From positions 1 through 53,905 of the forward strand of contig CAJUFM010000011.1 in NCBI GenBank assembly GCA_910585745.1: 53,905 bases of DNA. The letters are read 5' to 3'. Below the pieces are notes generated by a model, which searched no databases, was not told the DNA's origin, and saw only the letters and a list, made by a program, of their open reading frames with translations. The stretch is from an uncultured Eubacterium sp. (GTDB lineage: Bacteria; Bacillota; Clostridia; Lachnospirales; Lachnospiraceae). How positions within the stretch are numbered: the first letter of the stretch is position 1; each line of letters starts with the position of its first letter. Both the position numbers and the translations under genes were made by a program. Of this stretch, positions 13,871 through 22,209 are shown piece after piece.

Positions 13871-15091
13871 ATGGGAAAAATTGAGGGGATTTCTATTCGT
13901 AATTATGGGTCTTTGAAAGATATAACTCTGGGGAAAACGCTTTCACATCAAAAAGAGAAACCATTAAGTAATATGACTACGATCATAGGTCCCAGTGGAA
14001 ATGGAAAAAGCACGATAGCAGATGTCTTTGGATTTATTGCGGATTGTCTGGAAATGGGGATAGAGGCGGCATGCGATGCAGGAAACCGAGGGGGATTTGA
14101 ACAAATACGATCCCAGGGGATTGAGGATGCGATACGTTTTGAATTGTATTATAGGGAATCAAGCAATACACGTCCTATTACTTATGAATTGGCGATGGAT
14201 CTGGATCGGTCCGGGCGTCCCTATGTGGCAGAGGAGAGATTGCGGCAGAGGGTTGAGAGCCAGGGACGTCCAAGATCATTCTTGCATCTCCAGAATGGAA
14301 TAGGTTATGCTTTTGAGGGAAATACGGGGGGACAGGATGACGAAACAGGCGTATCAGATGGAGTAAAAATACCTGTTTCATTATCGGATAGCCGGAAACT
14401 TGGTGTAGTGACTCTTGGGGCTATGAAACAATACTCACGGATAGAGAAGTTTCTGAAATTTCTAAGGAGCTGGTATTTATGTTATTTTACTCCGGATGCG
14501 GCGCGAAGAATTCAAACTTCAGCACCACAGCCATATTTGGACAGAATAGGAAGCAATCTTAATAATGTAGCGCAGTATATGTACAGGGAGAATAAAGCAG
14601 ATTTTGTCAGGACATTGTCTGATATACAAACTAAGCTTCCAGGAATAGATAAAATTGAGCCCCTTAAAATGCCAAATGGACAAGTGGTCTTACAATTTTG
14701 GGAAAAAGGATTTTCTGAACCTTTTTTCTCACATAAAATGTCAGATGGAACGTTGAAGCTTTTTGCATATTATCTTTTGCTTCATGAGAAAAATGCCAGA
14801 CAGCTGGTATTTATTGAAGAACCGGAAAATGGTCTTTATCATCATTACTTATCAGATTTGGCTGTGGAGATGCGCAAGAGTGCTGGCACAGGTTTCAGTA
14901 AACAGCTGTTTGTTACCACTCATAGTCCATTTTTTGTAAACTCCTTAAAACCAGATGATGTATGGGTATTGAAAAAAGATGAAAGTGGTTTTTCTACTGC
15001 TAGAAGAACTTCAGAATATAAATTTGTAACGGAACTGACAGAAGAGGGAGTGGAAGTTGGAGATTTATGGTACGATAAATATTTTGAATAG
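13871..15091 (+). CDS. AAA_21-type (OLD/RecF-like) ATPase, putative defence protein
   Basis: A 406-residue soluble ATPase of the SMC/ABC-like AAA_21 group. It opens with ISIRNYGSLKDITL, the usual first strand of RecF/OLD-type proteins, then Walker A GPSGNGKST (residues ~40-48). The D-loop and Walker B region is LVFIEEPENGLYHHYLSDLA, and the sensor is TTHSPFFVNSL. The signature helix KMSDGTLKLFAYYLLL precedes Walker B. In this group the ATPase usually partners a nuclease or Toprim protein, and DUF4276 follows here after 8 bases. ATG 13871 has AGGAGG six bases upstream. Upstream in-frame starts lie at or before the promoter's -10 and are rejected. Base use looks more AT-rich than in neighbours, which is consistent with acquisition. 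Confidence 0.85.
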   Translation: MGKIEGISIRNYGSLKDITLGKTLSHQKEKPLSNMTTIIGPSGNGKSTIADVFGFIADCLEMGIEAACDAGNRGGFEQIRSQGIEDAIRFELYYRESSNTRPITYELAMDLDRSGRPYVAEERLRQRVESQGRPRSFLHLQNGIGYAFEGNTGGQDDETGVSDGVKIPVSLSDSRKLGVVTLGAMKQYSRIEKFLKFLRSWYLCYFTPDAARRIQTSAPQPYLDRIGSNLNNVAQYMYRENKADFVRTLSDIQTKLPGIDKIEPLKMPNGQVVLQFWEKGFSEPFFSHKMSDGTLKLFAYYLLLHEKNARQLVFIEEPENGLYHHYLSDLAVEMRKSAGTGFSKQLFVTTHSPFFVNSLKPDDVWVLKKDESGFSTARRTSEYKFVTELTEEGVEVGDLWYDKYFE

Positions 15092-15099
15092 GAGTCTAT

Positions 15100-15750
15100 A
15101 TGCATATACAGTTTTTGATAGAAGATATGTCTGGAGAAGTGCTGATAAGGCATGTTATGACAAAATTACTTATGGGTAATGGATCAGTTACGTATGATTG
15201 CAAAGCATTTAAAGGGATTGGTGGATTTAAAAAGAATATTGCTGCAACAAACGTGAAAACGAATAAATTGCTTAATGATCTGGGGATTTATTTAAAAGGC
15301 TTTGAAAAAAGCCTGCAGAATATTGAGGCGTTAATTGTAATTGTATTGGATAATGATCAAAGAAACATAGATGAGTTCAGGGATGAGCTGCATAGACGGG
15401 CGTTATGGGCGATGATTTCCATTGATCATGTCTTCTGTATAGCTGTAGAGGAGATGGAGGCATGGCTGCTTGGAGACAGGGCTGCACTCTTTAAGGCATA
15501 TCCAAATGCCAGGGAGAGCGCTTTTAGGGAGTATGAGCAGGACAGCATTTGTGGAACATGGGAGGTGCTTGCAAATGTTGTTTATAAAGGTGGACTAAAA
15601 AAATTTAAGAAAGATTGCCCTTCATATGGTGAAATTGGGAAATATAAGTCAAAATGGGCGGATGAAATTGGTAGATATATGGATATTGATAACAATAGTT
15701 CACCAAGTTTTAACTATTTTTTGTCTCAAGTTCGTATGAGAATCAGATAA
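15100..15750 (+). CDS. DUF4276 (Toprim-like) protein paired with the ATPase
   Basis: A 216-residue soluble protein whose layout matches DUF4276. An N-terminal strand-helix has acidic residues (IQFLIEDMSGEVLI), followed by a central FKGIGGFKKN, an acidic loop ALIVIVLDNDQRNIDEF and the diagnostic CIAVEEMEAWLLGD. The E, D-x-D and E-x-E arrangement resembles the metal site of Toprim nucleases such as OLD, RNase M5 and RloB. Catalysis is not proven. It starts 8 bases after the ATPase stop behind AGGAG, so the two form one operon. Assigned by pattern memory. A PF14103 hit would confirm it. Confidence 0.72.
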   Translation: MHIQFLIEDMSGEVLIRHVMTKLLMGNGSVTYDCKAFKGIGGFKKNIAATNVKTNKLLNDLGIYLKGFEKSLQNIEALIVIVLDNDQRNIDEFRDELHRRALWAMISIDHVFCIAVEEMEAWLLGDRAALFKAYPNARESAFREYEQDSICGTWEVLANVVYKGGLKKFKKDCPSYGEIGKYKSKWADEIGRYMDIDNNSSPSFNYFLSQVRMRIR

Positions 15751-15801
15751 GATCAATGTGGATTAATTTTGAATTTATATAAAAAGGAAGGAAAAAGACC
15801 A

Positions 15802-18498
15802 ATGATAGAAAAAAATATTCGCAGCTGGTTTACAGTAACAGAAAAAAAGAAAGCAATCACCAAAGACTTGTCTATAATGGCTATTGTGATCAGTGCTGTG
15901 GTTCTGATGGTGTATTTGCTGAATGATATTTATCCCTTTGGTGATGGAACCATTGCCCGCGGTGATATGGTTCAGCAGACGATCCCAGCAGGGATGTACT
16001 ATGTCTGGGATGTTCTGCATGGACAAGCAAGTCCGTTTTTTACATGGAATTCTGCCTTTGGCATGAATATATCAGGAGCTTCCTCGCTGGGGGCTCAGCT
16101 GAGTCCGCTGAATCTGTTTTTATTTTTTACCGCGAGGGATAATATAGCAGATTTTGCCAACATTCTTGTGATACTCAAAATGATTGCTATTGCTTTCTCC
16201 ATGTATTTTTACCTGCGGAAGTATGAGGTGAAAAATATTGTGCACATGGCTGGAGGAATTTTGTATGCTTTTGGTGCTGCTACCCTGGTTCATTTTCAGA
16301 TCATGCTCGTGATGGACATAGCATTTTTGCTTCCCCTGCTAATGATCGGGCTGGATCGCATATTTAACAGGAAAGGGTGCAAATTATTTATCTTTATCCT
16401 AGCCTTATGTATGATGGTGAATGTTTATACGGGCTGTATCACATTGGTTTTTCTTTTTCTTTCAAGCGCCCTCAGAACGTTTTGGGATTTGGAGGAAAAA
16501 GAGGAGAAAAGAAGGTGTGCCTTGTGGCTTGGCGTATCTGTCGGCGCAGCTATTCTTATCAGCGCCTTTGTAAGTATTCCGGCGCTGCTCTGTGTAGCGG
16601 ATACACCCAGGAGTGGAGAGGGAGGCTTTTTAAACATATACAGGGCGGCGCTTGGAAACCGGTGGAGTTTTCACGAATGGAAAACAGTAGAGACCATGTT
16701 GGTAAATACTGCCCTGCCCTGCACCTGTATATTGTTTTTCCTGATACATGGAAAGGGATTGGTTTCTGAGAAGATCAGAAAATATAAGAGCCGTATTTGT
16801 GTGGCTGGCCTTTTACTTCTCTCTGTGGCCGTTGCCGGGATCGAGTCATTGTGGCATGGAGGGAGCCGTGCCAGCTGGCCGCTGCGTTTTGTGTATATCA
16901 TTTCTTTCGTATTGATCGATCTGGCGGTTGTACTCTATAAGGAAAACAAAGAAAGCATGGAGGCTGTCGGAAATTGGCTTAAGAAAAAGATCTGGATTGG
17001 GATAGGCGTGGCGGCCCTGCTTTTTTCCGGGTGGCTGTTTTATAGAATATACCATGCTTACTGTGAACAGCCTTCCTATGTCTCCCTGGGGGACGGATTC
17101 CTCTGCATTCTTGTAGAGCTGGTTTTTGCCGGGGTCTACTGGTGTCTCTTAAAGTCAAGGGCAAAGGGTCTGATACTGGTATTATTATGTGTGGAGATAA
17201 CCTGTACCTCTGTTATAAGTTTTGCCCCTAACAAAGATAATGTAACCGTTTTTTCTGCTGAATACCTGAAGGCGGCAAATGATGTTGCCACGGAGATGGA
17301 GACCGAGATCAAAGATTTTGAAAGAATAAAGAATACAGATTATAAGGTGGATCATATAGAATATTCGCTGGTGCTTGGCAAAGAGGCGATTTCAAACTAC
17401 TGGCATGTGATCAATCCATCTGTACAGCCCAAATTTGCCGCGCTTGGCTATTCCATTAACTGGACTCAGCTGCTGGATACAGGGGGGACTGTCTTTTCAG
17501 ATACCCTGTTTAATATAAAGTATTTTTTGGGCCAGGAAAATCTGTCCGAAGAATTATACGAATTTAGTGAAGATATAGAAGCGAATGGTGACATCCTGCA
17601 GCTGTACAAAAATAAGTTTGAGCTTCCCTTTGCCATCAATACAGATACCCCTTCCCTTGTGCCTAAGACCGAGAAATTTGAGACACAGAATGCGTTGTTT
17701 GCGGCTGTTACCGGCAGCCAGGAGAAGCTGATCCAGGATGTGTCCAGCCAGATCCAAAACAATTTCTGTGAGATGCAGATAGGAAATGAGAAAAAGATCC
17801 TGTATTTCTATGGGACGAATACAAATGATCATCCAGTGGTGATTACGGTAAATGGAGTTCCGGTGCGGATTCCGTCCTCTTCTTCCACGCAGAACCAGGA
17901 ATACCCCGCAGATTTTGGAAATGGTTTCATTTGTCTGGGAGTTTTTCAAAATGAGACTGTTCAGGTTCAATTTAGCGGCGGAGTGGGCGCCTCAGCTCTT
18001 CATCTGGGAATGCTGGATCACGCTGTCTTTGTCAACGGAATTGAGAAAGTGAAAAAGGAAAATCCCAAGATTGTTTCTCTGGAACAGGGCAGGTCCGGTG
18101 TGGACATTGAACTGGAGGGTGTGACCAAATCCCATCTTTTTCTTCCTGTTTCCTATGATGTGGGCTGGGAGTGCAAAGTAAATGGAGAAAAGGTATCAGA
18201 CATCCAGAATATAGATGGAATGCTTTCCATACCTGTTGTCAAAGGTAAGAATGATATCAGACTGAAATATACTGCGCCAGGACAGAAAGCGGGAGCCGTG
18301 TTATCGATCTGTGCCTTGTTAGCGCTGGCGGCGTTTGTCTTTGTCAGAAAAAAAGTGGTCATTCCTGAAAGGGTGCTGGAGCTTGCCGGTTATGCGGCAT
18401 ATGTGATCTTTATTGGGGCATTTATCATCTATTTCGTCACATTATTTGTGATTCCGACACTATTTTATCTCAGGGCTGTGTTTATCGCCACAGAGTAG
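15802..18498 (+). CDS. YfhO-family membrane protein
   Basis: An 898-residue polytopic protein. The first ~480 residues hold about twelve hydrophobic helices, with the first extracytoplasmic loop PFGDGTIARGDMVQQ and the segment FFTWNSAFGMNISG that are characteristic of the family. The last ~400 residues are a soluble extracytoplasmic domain ending in two C-terminal membrane segments. YfhO relatives resemble GT-C glycosyltransferases and are linked to glycosylation of lipoteichoic acid or other cell-surface polymers. The acidic residue of the GT-C first loop (GD) is kept. ATG 15802 has AGGAAGGA 10 bases upstream. It starts 51 bases after the DUF4276 gene but is probably unrelated in function. 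Confidence 0.85.
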   Translation: MIEKNIRSWFTVTEKKKAITKDLSIMAIVISAVVLMVYLLNDIYPFGDGTIARGDMVQQTIPAGMYYVWDVLHGQASPFFTWNSAFGMNISGASSLGAQLSPLNLFLFFTARDNIADFANILVILKMIAIAFSMYFYLRKYEVKNIVHMAGGILYAFGAATLVHFQIMLVMDIAFLLPLLMIGLDRIFNRKGCKLFIFILALCMMVNVYTGCITLVFLFLSSALRTFWDLEEKEEKRRCALWLGVSVGAAILISAFVSIPALLCVADTPRSGEGGFLNIYRAALGNRWSFHEWKTVETMLVNTALPCTCILFFLIHGKGLVSEKIRKYKSRICVAGLLLLSVAVAGIESLWHGGSRASWPLRFVYIISFVLIDLAVVLYKENKESMEAVGNWLKKKIWIGIGVAALLFSGWLFYRIYHAYCEQPSYVSLGDGFLCILVELVFAGVYWCLLKSRAKGLILVLLCVEITCTSVISFAPNKDNVTVFSAEYLKAANDVATEMETEIKDFERIKNTDYKVDHIEYSLVLGKEAISNYWHVINPSVQPKFAALGYSINWTQLLDTGGTVFSDTLFNIKYFLGQENLSEELYEFSEDIEANGDILQLYKNKFELPFAINTDTPSLVPKTEKFETQNALFAAVTGSQEKLIQDVSSQIQNNFCEMQIGNEKKILYFYGTNTNDHPVVITVNGVPVRIPSSSSTQNQEYPADFGNGFICLGVFQNETVQVQFSGGVGASALHLGMLDHAVFVNGIEKVKKENPKIVSLEQGRSGVDIELEGVTKSHLFLPVSYDVGWECKVNGEKVSDIQNIDGMLSIPVVKGKNDIRLKYTAPGQKAGAVLSICALLALAAFVFVRKKVVIPERVLELAGYAAYVIFIGAFIIYFVTLFVIPTLFYLRAVFIATE

Positions 18499-18551
18499 AC
18501 TTGGTCCAGGTGGCGGTGCCTGACCATATCTAAAAACACCTGCGGATTGCA

Positions 18552-18580
18552 GAATATTTTATTTTCCCCCTGCATACAAT
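18552..18580 (+). promoter_or_regulatory. Sigma-E-type promoter of spoIIID
   Basis: CATACAAT at 18573-18580 is a perfect sigma-E -10. GAATATT at 18552-18558 fits the -35, with a 14-base spacer. spoIIID of Bacillus is transcribed by sigma-E, so both site and context agree. Predicted start near 18587. Confidence 0.8.
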
Positions 18581-18609
18581 GAATCAACGAGTATTCAGGG
18601 GGTAGTTTT
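18566..18609 (+). promoter_or_regulatory. Hairpin holding the spoIIID Shine-Dalgarno
   Basis: CCCCCTG (18566-18572) pairs perfectly with CAGGGGG (18596-18602), followed by TAG and a T-run that runs into the TTG start. The GGGGG arm is the ribosome site. The sigma-E -10 lies in the loop, so only read-through RNA from upstream could form this stem. Confidence 0.65.
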
Positions 18610-18885
18610 TTGAAATCATATATCGAACAGCGCGCTATTGAAATCGGGAACTATATAGTGGAAAATGGCGCCACGGTGCGGCAGACTGCGAAAAAGTTCG
18701 GTGTGTCCAAAAGCACTGTACATAAAGATGTCACAGAGCGGATGATGCAGATCAATCCCGCGCTTGCTTCTCAGGCGAGAAAGATACTTGATATCAATAA
18801 GTCGGAACGGCACATCCGGGGAGGGATGGCGACAAAGGAAAAATACCATCAGCTGCATGAACATCAAGCGAATACTGCAATCTGA
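18610..18885 (+). CDS. spoIIID: Sporulation transcription factor SpoIIID
   Basis: A 91-residue mother-cell DNA-binding protein that activates or represses sigma-E and early sigma-K genes. It aligns well with Bacillus SpoIIID: YIEQRAIEIGNYIVENGATV, then the helix-turn-helix RQTAKKFGVSKSTVHKDVTE, then the basic tail SERHIRGGMATKEKY that contacts the minor groove. The start is TTG 18610, with GGGGGT seven bases upstream. The length matches the family. Gene, sigma-E promoter and terminator form a compact unit. Its presence shows the organism is, or descends from, an endospore former. Confidence 0.97.
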   Translation: MKSYIEQRAIEIGNYIVENGATVRQTAKKFGVSKSTVHKDVTERMMQINPALASQARKILDINKSERHIRGGMATKEKYHQLHEHQANTAI

Positions 18886-18936
18886 AAGGATGCCAGGCAG
18901 ATAGCTCAAATTCGCGCCATAAAGCTGTGCTGGCGT

Positions 18937-18983
18937 AAAAAGGAAGGTCTGTGAAGGGAGCGCCCTGCACAAGCCTTCTTTTT
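18937..18983 (+). terminator. Terminator after spoIIID
   Basis: AAAAAGGAAGG (18937-18947) pairs with CCTTCTTTTT (18974-18983) with one bulged G, and GGG/CCC pairing occurs inside. The 3' arm itself supplies the T-run. Confidence 0.65.
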
Positions 18984-19056
18984 ATGGGATAGCAGAGTTC
19001 TGTTGGCAGATTACTGCTTTTGGGGAATAAAGGAATTGACTTCGTAATTTCCTTTC

Positions 19057-19085
19057 TTGTTTTTTGTCGAAAAAAGTGCTATGAT
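19057..19085 (+). promoter_or_regulatory. Candidate promoter of the rnf operon
   Basis: TTGTTT (19057-19062), 17 bases, TATGAT (19080-19085). It lies 56 bases before rnfC. The spacing is right but the hexamers are moderate. Confidence 0.5.
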
Positions 19086-19140
19086 AGAATTTGTCAAAAT
19101 ATAAATAAATTTAAAAAAATTATAAAGGAGGGGGATTTAC

Positions 19141-20469
19141 TTGGGAAATTCAACCTTTAGAGGGGGAACACATCCATATGAGGGAAAAGAGCTCAGTATG
19201 GATCTTCCGATTAAAAGCATGCTGCCTAAGGACGAACTCGTTTTTCCAATGAGCCAGCATATCGGAGCCCCTGCAACACCTACGGTATCTGTTGGAGATA
19301 CGGTGAAGATGGGACAGGTGATCGGTGAGGCAAGCGGATTTATCTCCGCCAATATCGTGAGTTCTGTATCCGGAAAAGTTACTAAGATCGAACCGAGACT
19401 GACTGTGTCCGGCGCAAAGACAACCTGTGTCGTCATTGAAAACGATGGCGAATATCAGGGGGTCGATGGATTAGGGGAAGACAGGGATTATACTGCTCTT
19501 TCCAAAGAAGAGATCCGTCAGATCATCAAGGACGCCGGTATCGTCGGTATGGGAGGCGCTGGTTTCCCTACCAATGTCAAGGTGACGCCGAAGAATGAGG
19601 ATGAGATCGAATATGTGATCATCAACGGAGCAGAATGTGAACCGTATCTGACTTCTGACTACCGGCTGATGCTGGAAAAGCCAGAACAGCTTATCACAGG
19701 ACTTAAGGTGCTTCTGAGGCTGTTTGACCATGCAAAAGGAATCATTGCCGTTGAGGACAATAAGCCTGAAGCGATTGCCAAGCTGGAATATCTGACTCAG
19801 GATGATAACCAGATCACAGTAAAAGCTCTGAAGACCAAATATCCACAGGGTGCAGAGCGCCAGGTGATCTATGTGACCACAGGAAGAAAGATCTATTCCA
19901 AAATGCTTCCAGCGGATGCGGGATGTGTTGTAGATAACGTGCAGACCGTACTGGCAGTTTATGACGCTGTTTGTAAATGTACGCCGTCTATGAGCCGTGT
20001 CATGACATTGACAGGAGATGCCATGGCAGAGCCCCAGAATTATGAAGTGAAGTTTGGAATGAGCCATGCTGAGCTTCTGGAAGAGGCTGGCGGGCTGGTA
20101 GAAGCCGGAGCAGAAAAGATCATCTCTGGCGGCCCGATGATGGGAATGGCGATGTATGACCTGAATGTCCCTATTACAAAGACCAGTTCTTCGATACTTG
20201 CCATGTCAAAGGATGAGGTGGCGGCATGCGAGCCGACAAATTGTATCCGGTGCGGACGCTGTGCCACGGTTTGTCCAAGCCATCTGGTACCACAGAAGAT
20301 GGCAGAGGCAGCAGAGCGGTCGGATCTGGCCTTGTTTGAGAAGTTAAATGGTATGGAGTGTTATGAATGTGGAACCTGTACTTATGTGTGCCCGGCAAAG
20401 AGGAGACTCACTCAGGCATTTAAGCAGGCGAGACGGGCTGTCATGGATAACGCCCGTAAAAATAAATAG
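19141..20469 (+). CDS. rnfC: Rnf complex subunit C
   Basis: A 442-residue peripheral subunit of the ferredoxin:NAD+ oxidoreductase, carrying FMN/NADH binding and two [4Fe-4S] clusters. A lipoyl-like N-terminus (GAPATPTVSVGDTVKMGQVIGEA) precedes the Complex I 51-kDa-like domain (IVGMGGAGFPTNVK). Two ferredoxin motifs sit near the end: CIRCGRCATVCP and CYECGTCTYVCP. The start is TTG 19141 behind the very strong AAGGAGGGGG. It is the first of six genes in order C-D-G-E-A-B, the usual clostridial order. This is the NADH-side entry of the pump. Confidence 0.97.
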   Translation: MGNSTFRGGTHPYEGKELSMDLPIKSMLPKDELVFPMSQHIGAPATPTVSVGDTVKMGQVIGEASGFISANIVSSVSGKVTKIEPRLTVSGAKTTCVVIENDGEYQGVDGLGEDRDYTALSKEEIRQIIKDAGIVGMGGAGFPTNVKVTPKNEDEIEYVIINGAECEPYLTSDYRLMLEKPEQLITGLKVLLRLFDHAKGIIAVEDNKPEAIAKLEYLTQDDNQITVKALKTKYPQGAERQVIYVTTGRKIYSKMLPADAGCVVDNVQTVLAVYDAVCKCTPSMSRVMTLTGDAMAEPQNYEVKFGMSHAELLEEAGGLVEAGAEKIISGGPMMGMAMYDLNVPITKTSSSILAMSKDEVAACEPTNCIRCGRCATVCPSHLVPQKMAEAAERSDLALFEKLNGMECYECGTCTYVCPAKRRLTQAFKQARRAVMDNARKNK

Positions 20470-20492
20470 TCTGCGGAGAATGGAGGTAAAGA

Positions 20493-21491
20493 ATGGATAA
20501 GTTATTAAATGTATCATCATCTCCTCATGTCCGTGATAAATCTTCAACAAAATCGATCATGAGAGATGTTGTGATTGCTCTTGTGCCTGCGACGCTGGTA
20601 GGTGTTGCCAACTTTGGTGTGAGAGCGGTACTTGTAATATTGACAACGTGTGTAAGTGCAATACTTGCGGAATACATATGGCAGAGATGTATGAAGCAGC
20701 AGGTTACTACCGGTGATTTCAGTGCCCTGCTCACAGGACTGTTACTGGCGCTGAACCTGCCAGCAACCCTGCCGCTCTGGATGTGTGTTCTGGGGGGCGT
20801 GTTTGCCATTATCATCGTAAAGCAGCTGTTTGGCGGTCTGGGACAGAACTTTATGAATCCGGCGCTGGGGGCAAGATGTTTTCTGATGCTTTCTTTCAGC
20901 AGCGCCATGACAAACAGTTTTGCCATCCCAAAAGGGAATGCTGTCTGGGGTGGATATCAGGCGACACTGGATGCTGCTTCCAGCGCTACACCGCTGATGC
21001 AGGTAAAAGAAGCAGCTGGCGGCGCCGATGTGGCAGCAAGTCTCAAGGATATGTTTCTCGGTACCACCTGGGGAACCATTGGTGAGACCTCTGTACTCGC
21101 CCTTTTGATCGGCGGTATTTATCTGATCGTAAAGAAGATCATAGACTGGAAGATCCCAGTGATCTATATTGGAACCTTTGTAGTATTTAACTTTATCTAT
21201 GTATGTGTGGCAAAAGATGCTTATATGCCAGTATTCTATGAGGTATGCGGCGGCGGTCTCATGCTGGGTGCATTCTTTATGGCGACGGATTATGTGACCA
21301 GCCCGATCACGGATAAAGGAAAGATCATATATGCCATTCTTCTGGGACTTCTGACTGGATTGTTCCGTTTCTTCGGAGAGTCCGCAGAGGGTGTGTCATT
21401 TGCGATCATCATCGGTAACCTGTTTGTGCCGTTGATCGAGATGGTTACCATTCCAAAGGCATTTGGAAAGGAGGGCAAAGGAAATGAGTAG
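20493..21491 (+). CDS. rnfD: Rnf complex subunit D
   Basis: A 332-residue membrane subunit with about nine to ten hydrophobic helices. The expected FMN attachment segment is visible as SSATPLMQVKEA (Thr flavinylation site). GLGQNFMNPALGARCFLM and FMATDYVTSPITDKGKIIYA are family signatures. RnfD takes part in ion translocation with RnfG and RnfE/A. It starts 23 bases after rnfC behind GGAGGTAAAG and overlaps rnfG by 8 bases. Confidence 0.96.
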   Translation: MDKLLNVSSSPHVRDKSSTKSIMRDVVIALVPATLVGVANFGVRAVLVILTTCVSAILAEYIWQRCMKQQVTTGDFSALLTGLLLALNLPATLPLWMCVLGGVFAIIIVKQLFGGLGQNFMNPALGARCFLMLSFSSAMTNSFAIPKGNAVWGGYQATLDAASSATPLMQVKEAAGGADVAASLKDMFLGTTWGTIGETSVLALLIGGIYLIVKKIIDWKIPVIYIGTFVVFNFIYVCVAKDAYMPVFYEVCGGGLMLGAFFMATDYVTSPITDKGKIIYAILLGLLTGLFRFFGESAEGVSFAIIIGNLFVPLIEMVTIPKAFGKEGKGNE

Positions 21492-22209
21492 TGAAAAGAA
21501 AGAGCGTTCATTTGTGGTTGATGCTGTGATCCTTTGTTTAATTACCCTGATACTTGGCGGGATTCTTGCCGGTGTGTACATGGTGACGAAAAAACCCATC
21601 GAAAATGCTCAGGCGAAGACTGATAATGAAGCCTGTGAGGTCGTGTTAAAGGCGGTGGAAAAGGTGGCTGCCGGGATGGAGTTGAAGGTGGCTGATGATG
21701 CGGCGGACGCAGCAGAGAAAGCCAATAAATTTCTTCAGGAACACGTGATTGATAAATCTTCTGCAGAAGGCAAGGTAAATGAAGAATCTGCGGATTCTTA
21801 TTCAAAACATGTTGTGGTATCCACGGTGAAAAAAATCCAGGCAGACGGTCAGGATGTAGGGCATGTTTATATCGCAGATGCGAAAAAAGGATATGGCGGA
21901 AGCATTTCCTTCGTAATGGGTGTCTGTGGCGGAGTGGTTACAGGAATCGAGATTACAAACCAGTCCGAGACAGCTGGTCTTGGTGCTAACTGTACCAGCG
22001 AAGAGTTTAAGTCTAAATTTAATTTTGAAAAGGGAATCAAGTATCCATCTTCGGATAGTCTGCCTATGTATTTTAAAGTGGGAACAACACCAAAGGATCC
22101 CCAGGGGCAGATTGAGGCGATGTCTGGTGCGACGGTAACCTCACGTGCCATCACCAACGCGGTAAAAGGAATTCTCTTATACGATAAGGAAGGGGGTGTT
22201 CAGGGATGA
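21484..22209 (+). CDS. rnfG: Rnf complex subunit G
   Basis: A 241-residue protein with one N-terminal membrane helix (VVDAVILCLITLILGGILAG) and an extracytoplasmic FMN-binding domain. The covalent flavin site SGATVTSRAITNAV is intact. The segment ~45-110 is Ala/Lys/Glu-rich, longer than in some homologues. ATG 21484 lies behind GGAGGGCAAAGG and overlaps the rnfD stop. An in-frame start at 21463 would add seven residues and is less likely. Confidence 0.96.
   Translation: MSSEKKERSFVVDAVILCLITLILGGILAGVYMVTKKPIENAQAKTDNEACEVVLKAVEKVAAGMELKVADDAADAAEKANKFLQEHVIDKSSAEGKVNEESADSYSKHVVVSTVKKIQADGQDVGHVYIADAKKGYGGSISFVMGVCGGVVTGIEITNQSETAGLGANCTSEEFKSKFNFEKGIKYPSSDSLPMYFKVGTTPKDPQGQIEAMSGATVTSRAITNAVKGILLYDKEGGVQG

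Noticed and set aside
19081..19100. Rnf leader as a riboswitch
   Set aside because: Only 56 bases separate the likely promoter and rnfC, with no stable structure seen.
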